The notes: generated by a model from the letters alone, not told the origin. 64,000 nucleotides of DNA from Flavobacteriia bacterium (GCA_016183815.1 JACPDW010000018.1:1-64000); one strand, 5' to 3'. Counted from the first letter of the stretch, positions 9,250 to 19,370 are shown. Made by a program: numbers and translations.

Positions 9250-10491
9250 TCAATTAATTTCATTTTCCCTAAAAGCAGAAGGAATTAAATCTGGAATAAT
9301 TTTTAAGATGATAGGAAGTAATATTGCACCTCCAGGAAGCATAAATATAGCTAATGCGGGCATAGTTTTTACAAGGTCTAAAAATTGAGTTTTTACACGT
9401 TCTTTTTCTTCTTTTGAGAGTTCAGATTGTGTCGATTTTTTAATAAGAAAAACCAAATCTTTGCTTTGCTTTAATTCTTGAGCCAGTTTATCTTTATTTC
9501 TTCCAAGAATTTTAATCCATCTTTTAGAAACATTATCTAATAATTTTTCAACGGAATTGTGTTCTTGTAAAAAACTTATTTCATGATTGTGTTTTAATAC
9601 AAAATTTTCAACTAATACAAGTGTTTCATTTAAACAATGTTCGTCAATACCAATAAAGTAGGAAAAATTATTTAAATATTCTTTTTCTGAAATTCCTGCA
9701 GTATGATTTGAATATATTGTCAAAACAGAAAGCGTTAGGATATATCTTTTAAAAAGTTCATCTTGATATAGTTTGATATTTAATAAATTAAAATCATTTG
9801 CTTGTTTTAGTTTATCTTCAATCTCCTCTTTTTGTTTGTCACTAATTTTAGCAGATGCTAAAAAAAGATTAAACATTTTAAGTTCCTTTTCTTCAACTAT
9901 CCCATCTGCTTGAGCAGCTAATATCAACACTTTTAATGCCTCTAAAGCATAATTTTCATAATTAGAAAATTCCAATGTTCTTTTAGTTCTTAAAAATTCA
10001 TCAAATAAAATGACATCTAAATAAACGAATGTATTACTTAAATAACTCACCCAAAGATTACTATCAATTAGATTCGTATGTATATCTGTTCTTTTTTCAA
10101 GTATTTTTTCTAATTTCTCAAAATTCTTTTCTTTTAAAAAGAAAGTAAAAAGTTTGCTAATAGATTTAGTTGAATAATGTTCATAAAAATCCAATAAATC
10201 ATTAATGAAGTCATCTTTTGTCCAATTAGGACGATTAAAAACATACACACAAAATTGACTTTCAAATAACAAAAACGTTAACTTTTCATTTTGTGTCCAT
10301 TTAGAAGTAAATTCAGTTGGAATAAAAATAAATTTTGATACGAAGCCAAAAGGAATCCCTGACTTAATGAACAATAAATTTTTTACTTGTTGAGTATCAA
10401 CTTGAATTTGAGGTAATTCAATTTTTATTTCTTCTTTTTGAACTAAATCAAAAAATTTTAAAATCCACTTTTTTGAGGCAACACTAATCAT
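9250..10491 (-). CDS. LETM1-related biofilm-associated protein
   Basis: 413 residues, no signal peptide. The middle contains a TerB-like helical segment (ALKVLILAAQADGIVEEKELKMFNLFLASA, about residues 188-215). The C-terminus (FLDLVKTMPALAIFMLPGGA then a hydrophobic stretch and LIPSAFREN) matches the LETM1-like end used to name this Bacteroidota family. Function is not established; the family name comes from biofilm phenotypes and a LETM1 resemblance. The gene starts 10 bases downstream of the nucleotide-sugar dehydrogenase stop and lies on the same strand, so it probably is the last gene of that operon, consistent with a surface or biofilm role. It converges with the surface protein at 5982. 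Confidence 0.75.
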   Translation of the reverse strand: MISVASKKWILKFFDLVQKEEIKIELPQIQVDTQQVKNLLFIKSGIPFGFVSKFIFIPTEFTSKWTQNEKLTFLLFESQFCVYVFNRPNWTKDDFINDLLDFYEHYSTKSISKLFTFFLKEKNFEKLEKILEKRTDIHTNLIDSNLWVSYLSNTFVYLDVILFDEFLRTKRTLEFSNYENYALEALKVLILAAQADGIVEEKELKMFNLFLASAKISDKQKEEIEDKLKQANDFNLLNIKLYQDELFKRYILTLSVLTIYSNHTAGISEKEYLNNFSYFIGIDEHCLNETLVLVENFVLKHNHEISFLQEHNSVEKLLDNVSKRWIKILGRNKDKLAQELKQSKDLVFLIKKSTQSELSKEEKERVKTQFLDLVKTMPALAIFMLPGGAILLPIILKIIPDLIPSAFRENEIN

Positions 10492-10501
10492 ATTGAAATA
10501 T

Positions 10502-11806
10502 TTACAAACTCCAATATTCTAATTGTTTAATTTTATTTCGATAAATTCCTTTTACGTCAACAAAAACTCCGTGATTATTTTTTAAAATAGATTGAAAATA
10601 GGATTCGCTCAAATAAGAATATTCTTTATGATTAACTGCTAAAATTATAGCGTCATAATCATTACTAATTTCTTCAATAAGACCAATGTTATATTCATGT
10701 ATCATTTCGTCTGATGATGCATGTGGATCTGTTAAATCAACTGAAACTTGAAAAGATTTTAACTCGTTAATAATATCTATTACTTTAGAGTTTCTAATAT
10801 CACTAACATCTTCCTTAAAGGTTGCACCCATAATTAAAACTTTTGATTCTTGAACAATTTTATTCTGAGCAATCATTTTTTTTACACATTGTTTTGCAAT
10901 ATATGGACCCATTGAATCATTCACGTATCGACCGCTATTAATGACTTTGGAATGGTAACCCATTTGTTGAGCTTTATGAGTAAGATAATATGGATCAACA
11001 CCAATGCAATGTCCTCCCACTAAGCCGGGTTGAAATTTTAAAAAATTCCATTTGGTTCCAGCAGCTTCTAATACATCAAAAGTGTTGATATTTAACTTGT
11101 TAAAAATAATTGATAATTCATTAATCAAAGCAATATTAACGTCCCTTTGAGTGTTTTCGATAATTTTTGCAGCCTCAGCCACTTTAATTGATGGGGCTTT
11201 GTGAACACCAGCTTTTACAACTAATTCATATGTCTGAGCAATTTCATTTAAAGATTCTTCACAACATCCAGAAACAACTTTTACTACATTTTCTAAGGTG
11301 TGTTCTTTGTCTCCCGGATTAATTCTTTCTGGAGAATAACCTACTTTAAAGTCTTTAATAAATTTTAATCCAGATTCTTGTTCTAAAACAGGAATACAAT
11401 CTTCTTCTGTACAACCTGGATAAACAGTTGATTCAAAAACGACATAATCACCTTTTTTTAAAACTTTTCCAACGGTTTTAGAAGCTGAAAGTAAGGGTTT
11501 TAAATCTGGCAGATTGGCTTCGTCTATAGGTGTTGGAACAGCGACAACAAAAAAACGACAATCTCTTAAATCATCTAAATTTGCTGAAAATTCAATGTCT
11601 GAATTATCAAAAACTGAAGACTCTAATTCATCACTTGGGTCAATTTTTTGTTTCATTAAATCAATTCTACTTTGATTAATATCAAAACCGACAACTTTTA
11701 CTTTTTTTGCGAAAGCTAGTGCAATTGGAAGACCCACATAACCTAAGCCTATTAACGCAAGCTTACTTTCTTTTTTTAATAATTTATTGTAAATTGAATT
11801 GTTCAT
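10502..11806 (-). CDS. tviB: UDP-N-acetylhexosamine 6-dehydrogenase, TviB/WbpO type
   Basis: 434 residues. Oxidises C6 of UDP-GlcNAc or UDP-GalNAc to the uronic acid with two NAD+. The N-terminal Rossmann motif is LIGLGYVGLPIA; VAVPTPID and ESTVYPGCTEE mark the substrate domain, and the catalytic cysteine is in GGHCIGVDPYYL. The long insert before VFDNS and the VYPGCTEEDC motif point to the TviB/WbpO branch rather than UDP-glucose dehydrogenase. The start overlaps the end of the downstream-numbered oxidoreductase gene by 23 bases. The product would feed the WbpB, WbpE and WbpD homologues beside it. Whether the substrate is the gluco or galacto sugar cannot be read from the sequence. Confidence 0.85.
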   Translation of the reverse strand: MNNSIYNKLLKKESKLALIGLGYVGLPIALAFAKKVKVVGFDINQSRIDLMKQKIDPSDELESSVFDNSDIEFSANLDDLRDCRFFVVAVPTPIDEANLPDLKPLLSASKTVGKVLKKGDYVVFESTVYPGCTEEDCIPVLEQESGLKFIKDFKVGYSPERINPGDKEHTLENVVKVVSGCCEESLNEIAQTYELVVKAGVHKAPSIKVAEAAKIIENTQRDVNIALINELSIIFNKLNINTFDVLEAAGTKWNFLKFQPGLVGGHCIGVDPYYLTHKAQQMGYHSKVINSGRYVNDSMGPYIAKQCVKKMIAQNKIVQESKVLIMGATFKEDVSDIRNSKVIDIINELKSFQVSVDLTDPHASSDEMIHEYNIGLIEEISNDYDAIILAVNHKEYSYLSESYFQSILKNNHGVFVDVKGIYRNKIKQLEYWSL

Positions 11807-12824
11807 CTCTTATTTTATAAATTCTTTCAATAATTTCCACAACTTTTAGACCTTCTAAAGCATTTGTTGTGGCAGTAGTTTTTCCTTTTAAAGTATCTAT
11901 CACATTTTGAATAACAAAATGATGATTGGCTGCAGAACCTTTGTAAGCACCATAATCATTTCCTGGATTTGTTGGATCTAAAATGGGCATTTCATATCCC
12001 GGAATATTACAAACTTCAACTTCGTTCATATATTGTCCACCAATTTTAACACTCCCTTTACTTCCAATAATTGTGATTGAGCTTTCTAAATTTTTATCTA
12101 CAACAGAAGTAGAATAATTGATACTTCCCAATCCTCCGTTTACAAACTCAAAGTGAACTATTCCAGTATCTTCAAAATCGGTAGAATCTTTGTGTGAAAA
12201 GTCTGCAAATTTTCCTTGTATGTTTTTAATATCACCAAAAAGCCAATACATTATATCAATAAAATGTGAAAATTGAGTAAATAATGTTCCCCCATCTAAA
12301 TCCTTTTTTCCTTTCCAACCATCTTTTTTGTAATATCTATCGTCTCTGATCCAATAACAATTTAATTGAACGACAAAAATCTCACCTAATATTCCACTTT
12401 CAATTATATCTTTAATCCAAACAGAAGGTGGAGAATATCTATTTTGCATGACACAAAAAACATGTTTTGACATTTGTAAGGATTTAAAAATAATTTTTTC
12501 ACAAGAATCCTTCGTTAATCCCATTGGTTTTTCACAAACAACATGTTTTTTCTTTTCTAGAGCAAATAATGCTTGTTCGGCATGCAAACCATTTGGAGTA
12601 CAAATATTTAATACATCAAAATCAATATCTGAGGAAAACAATTCTTCCAAAGAACTGAAAAAAGGCACATTATATTCTAGTGCGTTACATTCTTCCTTTG
12701 AACGAACATCCACAAAAGCAACAAATTCAGCTTCTTCTTCTCTTCTAATCATTTCAGCATGACGTTTTCCGATATGACCAGCACCAATTACCGCAAATTT
12801 TATTTTTTCATTTTGAATTTTCAT
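11784..12824 (-). CDS. wbpB: Gfo/Idh/MocA oxidoreductase, WbpB-like UDP-sugar 3-dehydrogenase
   Basis: 346 residues. The NAD-binding motif VIGAGHIGKRHAEMI opens the protein and the family signature CEKPMGL follows at about residue 104. Given its neighbours it most likely oxidises C3 of the UDP-N-acetyl uronic acid, the step before transamination in the Pseudomonas aeruginosa WbpA-B-E-D pathway. This specificity is inferred from context; the fold alone covers many substrates. The stop codon of the preceding acyltransferase and this start share a base (TAATG), so translation is probably coupled. The gene overlaps the dehydrogenase gene at its 3' end. Confidence 0.8.
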   Translation of the reverse strand: MKIQNEKIKFAVIGAGHIGKRHAEMIRREEEAEFVAFVDVRSKEECNALEYNVPFFSSLEELFSSDIDFDVLNICTPNGLHAEQALFALEKKKHVVCEKPMGLTKDSCEKIIFKSLQMSKHVFCVMQNRYSPPSVWIKDIIESGILGEIFVVQLNCYWIRDDRYYKKDGWKGKKDLDGGTLFTQFSHFIDIMYWLFGDIKNIQGKFADFSHKDSTDFEDTGIVHFEFVNGGLGSINYSTSVVDKNLESSITIIGSKGSVKIGGQYMNEVEVCNIPGYEMPILDPTNPGNDYGAYKGSAANHHFVIQNVIDTLKGKTTATTNALEGLKVVEIIERIYKIRDEQFNLQ

Positions 12825-13402
12825 TACACTTTTGTTATTTTTTTAACAATTCCATTTATTAATTGATAATTATCGCCAGACTCTTTACAAAACGCAAAAC
12901 CAAAGCTATCAAATTCCAATCTTTGTCCATACTCACTCATCCAACCAATTTGACGTGCTGGATTTCCCACAACTAAAGCATAAGCAGGAACTGTTTTTGT
13001 TACTACTGCTCCAGCACCAATAAAAGCATATTCTCCAATATCATGACCACAAACAATGGTTGCGTTTGCTCCTATGCTTGCCCCTTTTTTCACAACAGTT
13101 TGAGCATATTCATTTTTTCTATTTACAGCACTGCGAGGATTAATTACATTTGTAAAAACCATTGACGGTCCTAAAAAAACATCGTCTTCACAAATCACTC
13201 CTGTATAAATAGATACATTGTTTTGAATTTTAACATTATTACCTAAAATAACTTGAGGAGAAACAACAACATTTTGACCAATATTACATTTTTCACCAAT
13301 TGTACAGTTGGACATAATATGAGAAAAATGCCAAATTTTTGTATCTTTACCAATGTTGCAATTTTCGTCTATTATTGATGTTTCATGAGCAAAATAATCC
13401 AT
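12824..13402 (-). CDS. wbpD: WbpD-like UDP-sugar N-acetyltransferase (left-handed beta helix)
   Basis: 192 residues made largely of hexapeptide repeats ([46 protein letters not shown]), the left-handed beta-helix of acyl-CoA-dependent acyltransferases. The motif [13 protein letters not shown] near the end is typical of the WbpD-type enzymes that acetylate the 3-amino group of a UDP-amino uronic acid. It sits between the oxidoreductase and an epimerase/decarboxylase gene with one-base TAATG overlaps on both sides, a strong operon sign. Cytoplasmic. Confidence 0.85.
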   Translation of the reverse strand: MDYFAHETSIIDENCNIGKDTKIWHFSHIMSNCTIGEKCNIGQNVVVSPQVILGNNVKIQNNVSIYTGVICEDDVFLGPSMVFTNVINPRSAVNRKNEYAQTVVKKGASIGANATIVCGHDIGEYAFIGAGAVVTKTVPAYALVVGNPARQIGWMSEYGQRLEFDSFGFAFCKESGDNYQLINGIVKKITKV

Positions 13403-14388
13403 TATCTTAAAGTATATTTTTCAAAATCAAAATGTTCTTTTTTATTGAGTTCCTCTTTAGAAAGAGAACAAAAGTATTCATACGTTTTTTTTAGTCCTTC
13501 AGCTCTATCCACTTTTGGTTCCCAATTCAAAATTTCTTTAGCTTTAGTAATATCAGGTTGACGCTGTTTAGGGTCGTCTTGAGGCAAATTTTTATATATA
13601 ACTTTCTGCTTAGTTCCAGTTAATTTGATGATTTCTTCTGCAAACTCTTTGATGGTGATTTCAGAAGGATTTCCTATATTAACAGGATAAACATAAGAAC
13701 TTAAAAGCAAACGATAAATACCTTCAACCAAATCATCGACATAACAAAACGAACGTGTTTGAGAACCATCTCCAAAAACGGTTAAATCTTCTCCTCTTAA
13801 TGCTTGTCCTATGAATGCAGGTAAAACTCTACCATCATTTAGTCTCATTCTTGGTCCATAAGTATTAAAGATACGAACGATTCGTGTTTCTAATCCATGA
13901 AAAGTATGATAAGCCATTGTCATTGCTTCTTGAAATCTTTTAGCTTCATCATAGACCCCTCTAGGTCCGATTGGATTTACATTTCCCCAATAATCTTCAG
14001 TTTGAGGATGAACTGTTGGATCTCCATAAACCTCAGAAGTAGAAGCTATTAAAACCCTAGCATTTTTTGCTTTGGCTAGACCTAAACAATTGTGAATACC
14101 TAAAGATCCCACTTTTAATGTCTGAATTGGAATCTTAAGATAATCAATTGGGCTAGCTGGTGAAGCAAAATGTAAAATATAATCTAAATTCCCAGGAACA
14201 TGAATAAATTTGGAAACATCATGATGATAAAATTCAAAATTCTTCAAGGGGAATAGGTGTTCAATGTTCGATAATCTTCCCGTAATTAAATTATCCATGG
14301 CAATCACGTGAAACCCTTCTTTTATAAAACGATCACAAAGATGTGAACCTAAAAACCCTGCTGCTCCTGTTATTAATACTTTTTTCAT
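13402..14388 (-). CDS. NAD-dependent sugar-nucleotide epimerase/dehydratase, UDP-glucuronate decarboxylase-like
   Basis: 328 residues, extended short-chain dehydrogenase fold. [12 protein letters not shown] binds [20 protein letters not shown] and the active-site YDEAKR (Tyr-x-x-x-Lys) follow, with GPRG just before. The block [18 protein letters not shown] closely resembles UDP-glucuronate decarboxylases (UXS), which make UDP-xylose. In this operon the substrate could instead be an N-acetylated uronic acid, giving a decarboxylated amino sugar; that is inference. It overlaps the aminotransferase gene by four bases (ATGA). Confidence 0.8.
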   Translation of the reverse strand: MKKVLITGAAGFLGSHLCDRFIKEGFHVIAMDNLITGRLSNIEHLFPLKNFEFYHHDVSKFIHVPGNLDYILHFASPASPIDYLKIPIQTLKVGSLGIHNCLGLAKAKNARVLIASTSEVYGDPTVHPQTEDYWGNVNPIGPRGVYDEAKRFQEAMTMAYHTFHGLETRIVRIFNTYGPRMRLNDGRVLPAFIGQALRGEDLTVFGDGSQTRSFCYVDDLVEGIYRLLLSSYVYPVNIGNPSEITIKEFAEEIIKLTGTKQKVIYKNLPQDDPKQRQPDITKAKEILNWEPKVDRAEGLKKTYEYFCSLSKEELNKKEHFDFEKYTLR

Positions 14389-15515
14389 CTTTCAAAAAAA
14401 ATTTTAAATTGTTTACAAATATATTCTGCTTGTTCTTCTTCCATTTCTGTATGAATTGGCAATGAAATAACTCTGTTTGTTAACCAATCAGTTATAGTTA
14501 AATTGTTAGAGGAGGAATTAAAAGAGTCAAACATTTTTTGTCTATGAGCTGGAATTGGATAGTATATCATTGAAGGAATCCCGTTTGTAGCTAAAAAATT
14601 AACTAAATCATTTCTATTTACTCCTTCAATTTGTAGTGTATATTGATGAAACACATGAGAAGAATTAGTATTTCTATATGGAATTGTTACACCCTTTATT
14701 TTTCCTAAATTTTTATCATAAAAATCTGCGACTTTTCTTCTTGCATCACAATATTCATCTAATTTTTTAAGTTTAATAGATAAAATTGCAGCTTGAATGG
14801 AATCAAGACGTGAATTACAACCTACCATTTCATGGTGATAACGAATGGTTTGTCCGTGGTTTGCAATTTGTTTTAATTTAATAGCAAGATCGTCATCGTT
14901 GGTGCAAATTGCTCCTCCATCTCCATAACATCCTAAATTTTTAGAAGGGAAAAATGAAGTACAACCAATAGTTCCAATAGTTCCAGTTTTTGAAATACTA
15001 CCATCTTGATGTGTATAATCACAACCAATCGCTTGTGCATTATCTTCTATTACATATAATGAATATTTAGTTGCAATTTCCATGATTTTATCCATATCAG
15101 CTGACTGACCATACAAATGTACTGGAACAATTGCTTTTGTTTTAGGTGTGATTGATTTTTCTATTTGCTCAACATCAATACAAAATGTTTTTGGATTTAC
15201 ATCTACAAATACTGGTGTTAATCCTAACAAAGCAATCACTTCTGTAGTAGCAATATAAGTAAAAGAAGGAGTGATTACTTCATCTCCTGGTTTAAGACCT
15301 AATGCCATCATTGCAATTTGCAGTGCATCTGTCCCATTAGCACATGGAATCACATGTTTTACACCTAAATAATTTTCTAAATCTTCTTGAAAACGAGTTA
15401 CTTGTGGTCCATTTATAAAAGTGGCTTGATCAATTACCTCTTGTATTGCTTTGTCTATTTCATTTTTAATTTTTTTGTATTGCGACTTTAAGTCAACCAT
15501 TTGAATTTCTCTCAT
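14385..15515 (-). CDS. wbpE: DegT/DnrJ/EryC1 aminotransferase, WbpE-like
   Basis: 376 residues, PLP-dependent sugar aminotransferase. The PLP lysine is in [15 protein letters not shown] (about residue 190), and [10 protein letters not shown] marks the cofactor-binding aspartate region. With TviB, WbpB and WbpD homologues downstream it likely transfers an amino group to C3 of the oxidised UDP-N-acetyl uronic acid. It is the first gene of the nucleotide-sugar operon, 92 bases downstream of rnhB on the same strand, so a promoter may lie between 15516 and 15607 or transcription may come through from rnhB. Specificity is inferred from context. Confidence 0.85.
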   Translation of the reverse strand: MREIQMVDLKSQYKKIKNEIDKAIQEVIDQATFINGPQVTRFQEDLENYLGVKHVIPCANGTDALQIAMMALGLKPGDEVITPSFTYIATTEVIALLGLTPVFVDVNPKTFCIDVEQIEKSITPKTKAIVPVHLYGQSADMDKIMEIATKYSLYVIEDNAQAIGCDYTHQDGSISKTGTIGTIGCTSFFPSKNLGCYGDGGAICTNDDDLAIKLKQIANHGQTIRYHHEMVGCNSRLDSIQAAILSIKLKKLDEYCDARRKVADFYDKNLGKIKGVTIPYRNTNSSHVFHQYTLQIEGVNRNDLVNFLATNGIPSMIYYPIPAHRQKMFDSFNSSSNNLTITDWLTNRVISLPIHTEMEEEQAEYICKQFKIFFER

Positions 15516-15607
15516 TTCATCCTATCTTAATAAAAGAGCAAAAATAATAATAAATTAATGAATATGAAATTTCCTTTTTTTGAAGATAATAAGTGAAGAA
15601 ACAAATT

Positions 15608-16186
15608 TTAATTATGTTTAAAAGTCAAGCGATGAAAAGCTGTTAATCCATATTTTTTGATGGCTTCTTTATGCATTTTGCTTGGGTATCCTTTGTTTTT
15701 ATCCCAGGAATATTGAGGATGTAATTCATGAAGTTCAAGCATAAGCTCGTCACGGTGAGTTTTAGCTAAAATAGAAGCAGCTGCTATACTTTGAAAGAGA
15801 GTGTCACCTTTTATAATACAGGTATGAGGAATTTCAAAAGGATGAAATCTATTACCATCTACTATTACTAATTCTGGTTTTACTTTTAATAAAAGAGTGG
15901 CTTGTTGCATAGCTAATATGCTGGCATTCAAAATGTTTATTTCATCAATTTTTTCTGCTTCAACACGAACAACTTTCCAATCCAACGCTTCGTTTTCAAT
16001 CACTTTTCTCAGTTCATTTCTTTTTTTTTCGCTGAGTTGTTTAGAATCATTCAGAAAAGGGTGGTAAAAGTTTTTTTTCAATACCACACTAGCCGCAACG
16101 ACAGGGCCAGCTAGACAACCTCTGCCTGCTTCATCTGTTCCTGCTTCTCTTAAATTTTCGTTAAAAAATGCTTTTAATGTTGGCAA
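15608..16186 (-). CDS. rnhB: Ribonuclease HII
   Basis: 192 residues. Removes RNA from RNA-DNA hybrids and single ribonucleotides misincorporated in DNA. The signature [18 protein letters not shown] carries the first acidic residues, LVIVDGN another, and [15 protein letters not shown] the last conserved block. The best start is a TTG at 16186 (TTG CCA ACA TTA); no in-frame ATG lies at a sensible position. It is divergent from the small secreted protein gene at 16255, with 68 bases between. Confidence 0.93.
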   Translation of the reverse strand: MPTLKAFFNENLREAGTDEAGRGCLAGPVVAASVVLKKNFYHPFLNDSKQLSEKKRNELRKVIENEALDWKVVRVEAEKIDEINILNASILAMQQATLLLKVKPELVIVDGNRFHPFEIPHTCIIKGDTLFQSIAAASILAKTHRDELMLELHELHPQYSWDKNKGYPSKMHKEAIKKYGLTAFHRLTFKHN

Positions 16187-16254
16187 TATAAAAATTTAAT
16201 GTAAATTCGTAAAACTTTTTTAATTCTTTAAAACAAAATTATAAATTTCTCTCA

Positions 16255-16623
16255 ATGAAAAAAATAACTTTTTTATTTTTGGTTTTTTTTACAGTTAGCA
16301 GTTTTGCTCAAAAAAAATTCCATCAAATTACTTGTGACACAAAAACAAGTATTGAAAAACAAAAAGAAAATGGTAGCTTTACCTTTATCTTTCCTGATCA
16401 AATTGACAAAGAACAAATCGATCGAACAGCAAAATTTTACACTAATTATTTTGTGGTTTCATTCAATAATAAAACAAAGTCAGTTCAAATTCGAATGACT
16501 GTTAACGACCAAAACAATAGAAGAGTTATTAAACGATTTTTAATTTCAAATAAAATAGAAGAAATTATACTCGATGATCAAATTTATACTGTAGATAATT
16601 TTTACAATCAATTTTTAAAATAG
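16255..16623 (+). CDS. Small secreted protein of unknown function
   Basis: 122 residues. The first 18 form a clear signal peptide (ITFLFLVFFTVSSFA followed by Q). The mature part is polar and lysine-rich, with no domain I recognise and no cysteines apart from one near the N-terminus of the mature chain. It precedes the DUF4920 lipoprotein gene by 22 bases and probably shares its transcript, which ends at the hairpin near 17164. Confidence 0.7.
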   Translation: MKKITFLFLVFFTVSSFAQKKFHQITCDTKTSIEKQKENGSFTFIFPDQIDKEQIDRTAKFYTNYFVVSFNNKTKSVQIRMTVNDQNNRRVIKRFLISNKIEEIILDDQIYTVDNFYNQFLK

Positions 16624-16645
16624 TAAATAATCAAAATCAAATAAT

Positions 16646-17137
16646 ATGAAAAAAGTGTTTTTGTTGCTTTTCACTGTATCCCTTTTAGCTGCATGCGGTG
16701 AAAAAAAATCAGAAGAAGTAAAAGCTGAAATGTCGCATTTTGGTCCTGCAAAAGTTCAAATGGACAAAGCCATAACTGTAGAAGAGATGTTGAAACAAAT
16801 GGAAAGTTCAAAAGATGAAAAATATTTTACTTTTGAAGGCACAATTGATGAAGTGTGTTCAAAAGCAGGTTGTTGGGTAAATGTTAAAAAACCAGATGGA
16901 TCAACTTTTATGATTCGATTTAAAGACCATTTTACTATTCCAACCAAAACACCTGTTGGCACTAAAGCATATTTTTCAGGAAATGCTTATTGGGATACTA
17001 TTCCTGTGGATATGTTAAAACATTTTGCTGAAGATGCTGGAAAAACTCAAGAAGAAATTGATCAAATCACTGAATCAAAATTTGAATTGGCTTTTGAAGC
17101 TGATGGAATAATGTTTGAAAAAACAAAAAAGAAATAA
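16646..17137 (+). CDS. DUF4920 lipoprotein
   Basis: 163 residues. The lipobox LLAAC (Cys 17) marks a lipoprotein. The mature part holds the small OB-like beta domain of DUF4920 (FEGTIDEVCSKAGCWVNVKKPDG, MIRFKDHFTIP, KAYFSGNAYWDT). The paired cysteines in VCSKAGCW are conserved in the family as I recall it and might bind metal or form a disulfide. Function is unknown. A strong terminator follows 27 bases after the stop. Confidence 0.85.
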   Translation: MKKVFLLLFTVSLLAACGEKKSEEVKAEMSHFGPAKVQMDKAITVEEMLKQMESSKDEKYFTFEGTIDEVCSKAGCWVNVKKPDGSTFMIRFKDHFTIPTKTPVGTKAYFSGNAYWDTIPVDMLKHFAEDAGKTQEEIDQITESKFELAFEADGIMFEKTKKK

Positions 17138-17163
17138 ATCGGTAATTTTGTCATTTAATTCTT

Positions 17164-17197
17164 AAAGGGAATACTTTTTGTTTATTCCCTTTTTGTT
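17164..17197 (+). terminator. Intrinsic terminator after the DUF4920 gene
   Basis: A perfect 10-bp stem, AAAGGGAATA (17164-17173) with TATTCCCTTT (17183-17192), nine-base loop, followed by a T-rich run (TTTTTGTTTTG). It ends the 16255-17137 transcript just before the gene at 17206. Confidence 0.8.
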
Positions 17198-17205
17198 TTG
17201 TATCT

Positions 17206-17547
17206 ATGAAATTTAATTTTTTAACAAAGGTTACTCCACATAAAAAATTCCACTTTACTCCTCGTTTCTATGATGAGCAGAAAGAACATGTTGAAAAATT
17301 AATAGAAAAAAACAAACTACAAACAAATGAAGAGGAATTAACCAACGATGAAAGAAAAATAAAATTTCAACAAGAAATTAGTAAAAAGTGGAATAAAAAA
17401 ACTCAACGAAAAAAAGTTAAACTTCAGAACAATCTTCGAATAATTATAGTTATATTATTGCTACTTATCCTAATATTTTATATCTTTAAGTATCCACAGA
17501 GAGTTAAACAAAATAAAAGTGTTCAAAAGATTGAAATAAATAAGTGA
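17206..17547 (+). CDS. Small single-pass membrane protein upstream of mutL
   Basis: 113 residues, strongly basic and charged for about 75 residues, then one membrane helix (IIIVILLLLILIFYIF, about 79-94) and a short basic tail. The segment KKFHFTPRFYDEQKE resembles the TPRYYD motif of small proteins found beside mutL in other Flavobacteriia, some of which have been misnamed riboflavin synthase subunits; no enzymatic motif is present here. The stop TGA overlaps the GTG start of mutL (GTGA), so translation is coupled. Confidence 0.65.
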   Translation: MKFNFLTKVTPHKKFHFTPRFYDEQKEHVEKLIEKNKLQTNEEELTNDERKIKFQQEISKKWNKKTQRKKVKLQNNLRIIIVILLLLILIFYIFKYPQRVKQNKSVQKIEINK

Positions 17548-19370
17548 ATAATGTAATTCAAATATTACCTGATCATATTGCTAACCAAATTGCTGCTGGG
17601 GAAGTTATTCAGCGTCCCGCTTCTGTAATTAAAGAATTGGTAGAAAATTCGTTAGATGCACAATCGGATTCAGTGGAAGTTTATATCAAAGACTCTGGAA
17701 AAACATTAATCCAAATTAGTGATAATGGAATTGGAATGTCCGAAATCGATGCACGAATGTCGTTCGAACGTCATGCAACCAGTAAAATAAAAAATGCAGA
17801 CGATTTATTCCGACTTTACACCAAAGGATTTAGAGGAGAAGCACTGGCTAGTATTGCTGCAATTGCTCATGTTGAACTAAAAACTCGCATGGAAGAGGAC
17901 GAATTAGGTACACTAATACATATTGAAGGAAGTCAAATTAATATTAACGAATCGTGTACATGTAAAAAAGGAACGATTATTTCCATTAAAAATCTTTTTT
18001 ATAATGTTCCTGCGAGAAGAAATTTTCTCAAATCAGATAGCGTTGAATTTAAACATATTGAAGAGGAATTTATTCGTGTTGCTTTGGCTCATCCTAATGT
18101 TAAATTTTCTCTTTCACACAACGATCAGCTTTGTTATTTACTTGAAAAAGGAAATTTAAGGAAAAGAATTTCTGATATTTTTGGGAAAGCGTATGATAAT
18201 CGAATTATACCGATAAATGTTCAAATGGATTTAATTACCCTATCAGGTTTTGTTTCTAAACCAGAGTTTTCGAAAAAAACTAGAGGTGAACAATACTTTT
18301 TTGTGAATAATCGTTTTTTCAAAGATTCCTTTTTTCATCATGCAGTTCAAAAATCTTATGAAGGACTCATCTCACCTGGCACTTTCCCTTCATATTTTAT
18401 CTTTTTTGAAATAGATCCTTCGAAAATTGATGTCAATGTGCACCCAACAAAAACGGAGATAAAATTTGAATATGATAAAGAAATATATAAAATTTTAAAA
18501 ACAACAGTTAAAGAAGGATTGGGTAAATTTCATTCGATGCCGAGTCTTGATTTTGAACAAGAAACAAGTTTTAATTTACCTTGGGAATTTACAAAAAAAA
18601 CTCCAGTTGAACCTCATATTAAAGTTGACCCGAATTACAATCCATTTCAAAACAATTCTGCCAAAACCAAAGAAGCCTATTCTCATGCCATATTGAATTC
18701 TGGTTTTGAAAAAACGACTAAAAATGAAAACAATTGGATGGAATTTTATCAAGTTGTGACTCCAAATGAAAAACAAGAAACAATTATTGAAGAAATATCT
18801 TTAGATGTTCAACAATTCATGTTTTTTAATCCATATTTAATCCTATTAATAGAAAAAGAGTTGTTCATTCTTCATGTTAGAAGAGCTAAAGAACGAATCA
18901 TTTATAATGAGATGATGCAATCTTTTATCATTCATCCTATCTATTCTCAACAAATGCTTTTTCCTTTGTCAATTCCTTTCTCTCTGTCTTCATGTGATTT
19001 GTGGAATGAAAATAAAAAACTTTTAAATCAGTTGGGTTTTGAGTTTGAAATAGAAAACAATCAAATTGTTTTTAGTGGCGTTCCTGTTCAAATTGACGAA
19101 GTGTCAGTAGAAGAATGCATTAAAGATATAAACGATAAATTGATGGAAAAAGAAATTGACAAAGGAGAATTGGCACATGAATTTATTTCAACTATTGCCC
19201 ATAAAGCTTCTATTGTTAAAGAACAATGGAATATAGAAAAATGTCGGTTCTTTTTTAATCAATGGAAAAACTGTACTGAAAACACTTTCACGCCAAAAGG
19301 TAAAAAAATACATAAAAGACTATATATTAACGATATAAATCAAATATTTGAACATGTTTCCCTTTTTTAA
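17544..19370 (+). CDS. mutL: DNA mismatch repair protein MutL
   Basis: 608 residues. The N-terminal GHKL ATPase shows ELVENSLDAQS, DNGIGM, and GFRGEALASIAAIA; VNVHPTKTEIKF marks the transducer domain. The C-terminal dimerisation domain begins near residue 415. There, the position of the endonuclease motif DQHA(X)2E(X)4E reads HVRRAKERIIYN, keeping only Ala and the first Glu, and the C-terminal metal-site region reads NTFTPKGKK. The protein therefore probably lacks intrinsic nicking activity. The start is a GTG overlapping the preceding stop, because no in-frame ATG lies before the ATPase motif DHIANQIAAGEVI. The last 17 bases overlap the rhomboid gene. Confidence 0.93.
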   Translation: MNNVIQILPDHIANQIAAGEVIQRPASVIKELVENSLDAQSDSVEVYIKDSGKTLIQISDNGIGMSEIDARMSFERHATSKIKNADDLFRLYTKGFRGEALASIAAIAHVELKTRMEEDELGTLIHIEGSQININESCTCKKGTIISIKNLFYNVPARRNFLKSDSVEFKHIEEEFIRVALAHPNVKFSLSHNDQLCYLLEKGNLRKRISDIFGKAYDNRIIPINVQMDLITLSGFVSKPEFSKKTRGEQYFFVNNRFFKDSFFHHAVQKSYEGLISPGTFPSYFIFFEIDPSKIDVNVHPTKTEIKFEYDKEIYKILKTTVKEGLGKFHSMPSLDFEQETSFNLPWEFTKKTPVEPHIKVDPNYNPFQNNSAKTKEAYSHAILNSGFEKTTKNENNWMEFYQVVTPNEKQETIIEEISLDVQQFMFFNPYLILLIEKELFILHVRRAKERIIYNEMMQSFIIHPIYSQQMLFPLSIPFSLSSCDLWNENKKLLNQLGFEFEIENNQIVFSGVPVQIDEVSVEECIKDINDKLMEKEIDKGELAHEFISTIAHKASIVKEQWNIEKCRFFFNQWKNCTENTFTPKGKKIHKRLYINDINQIFEHVSLF

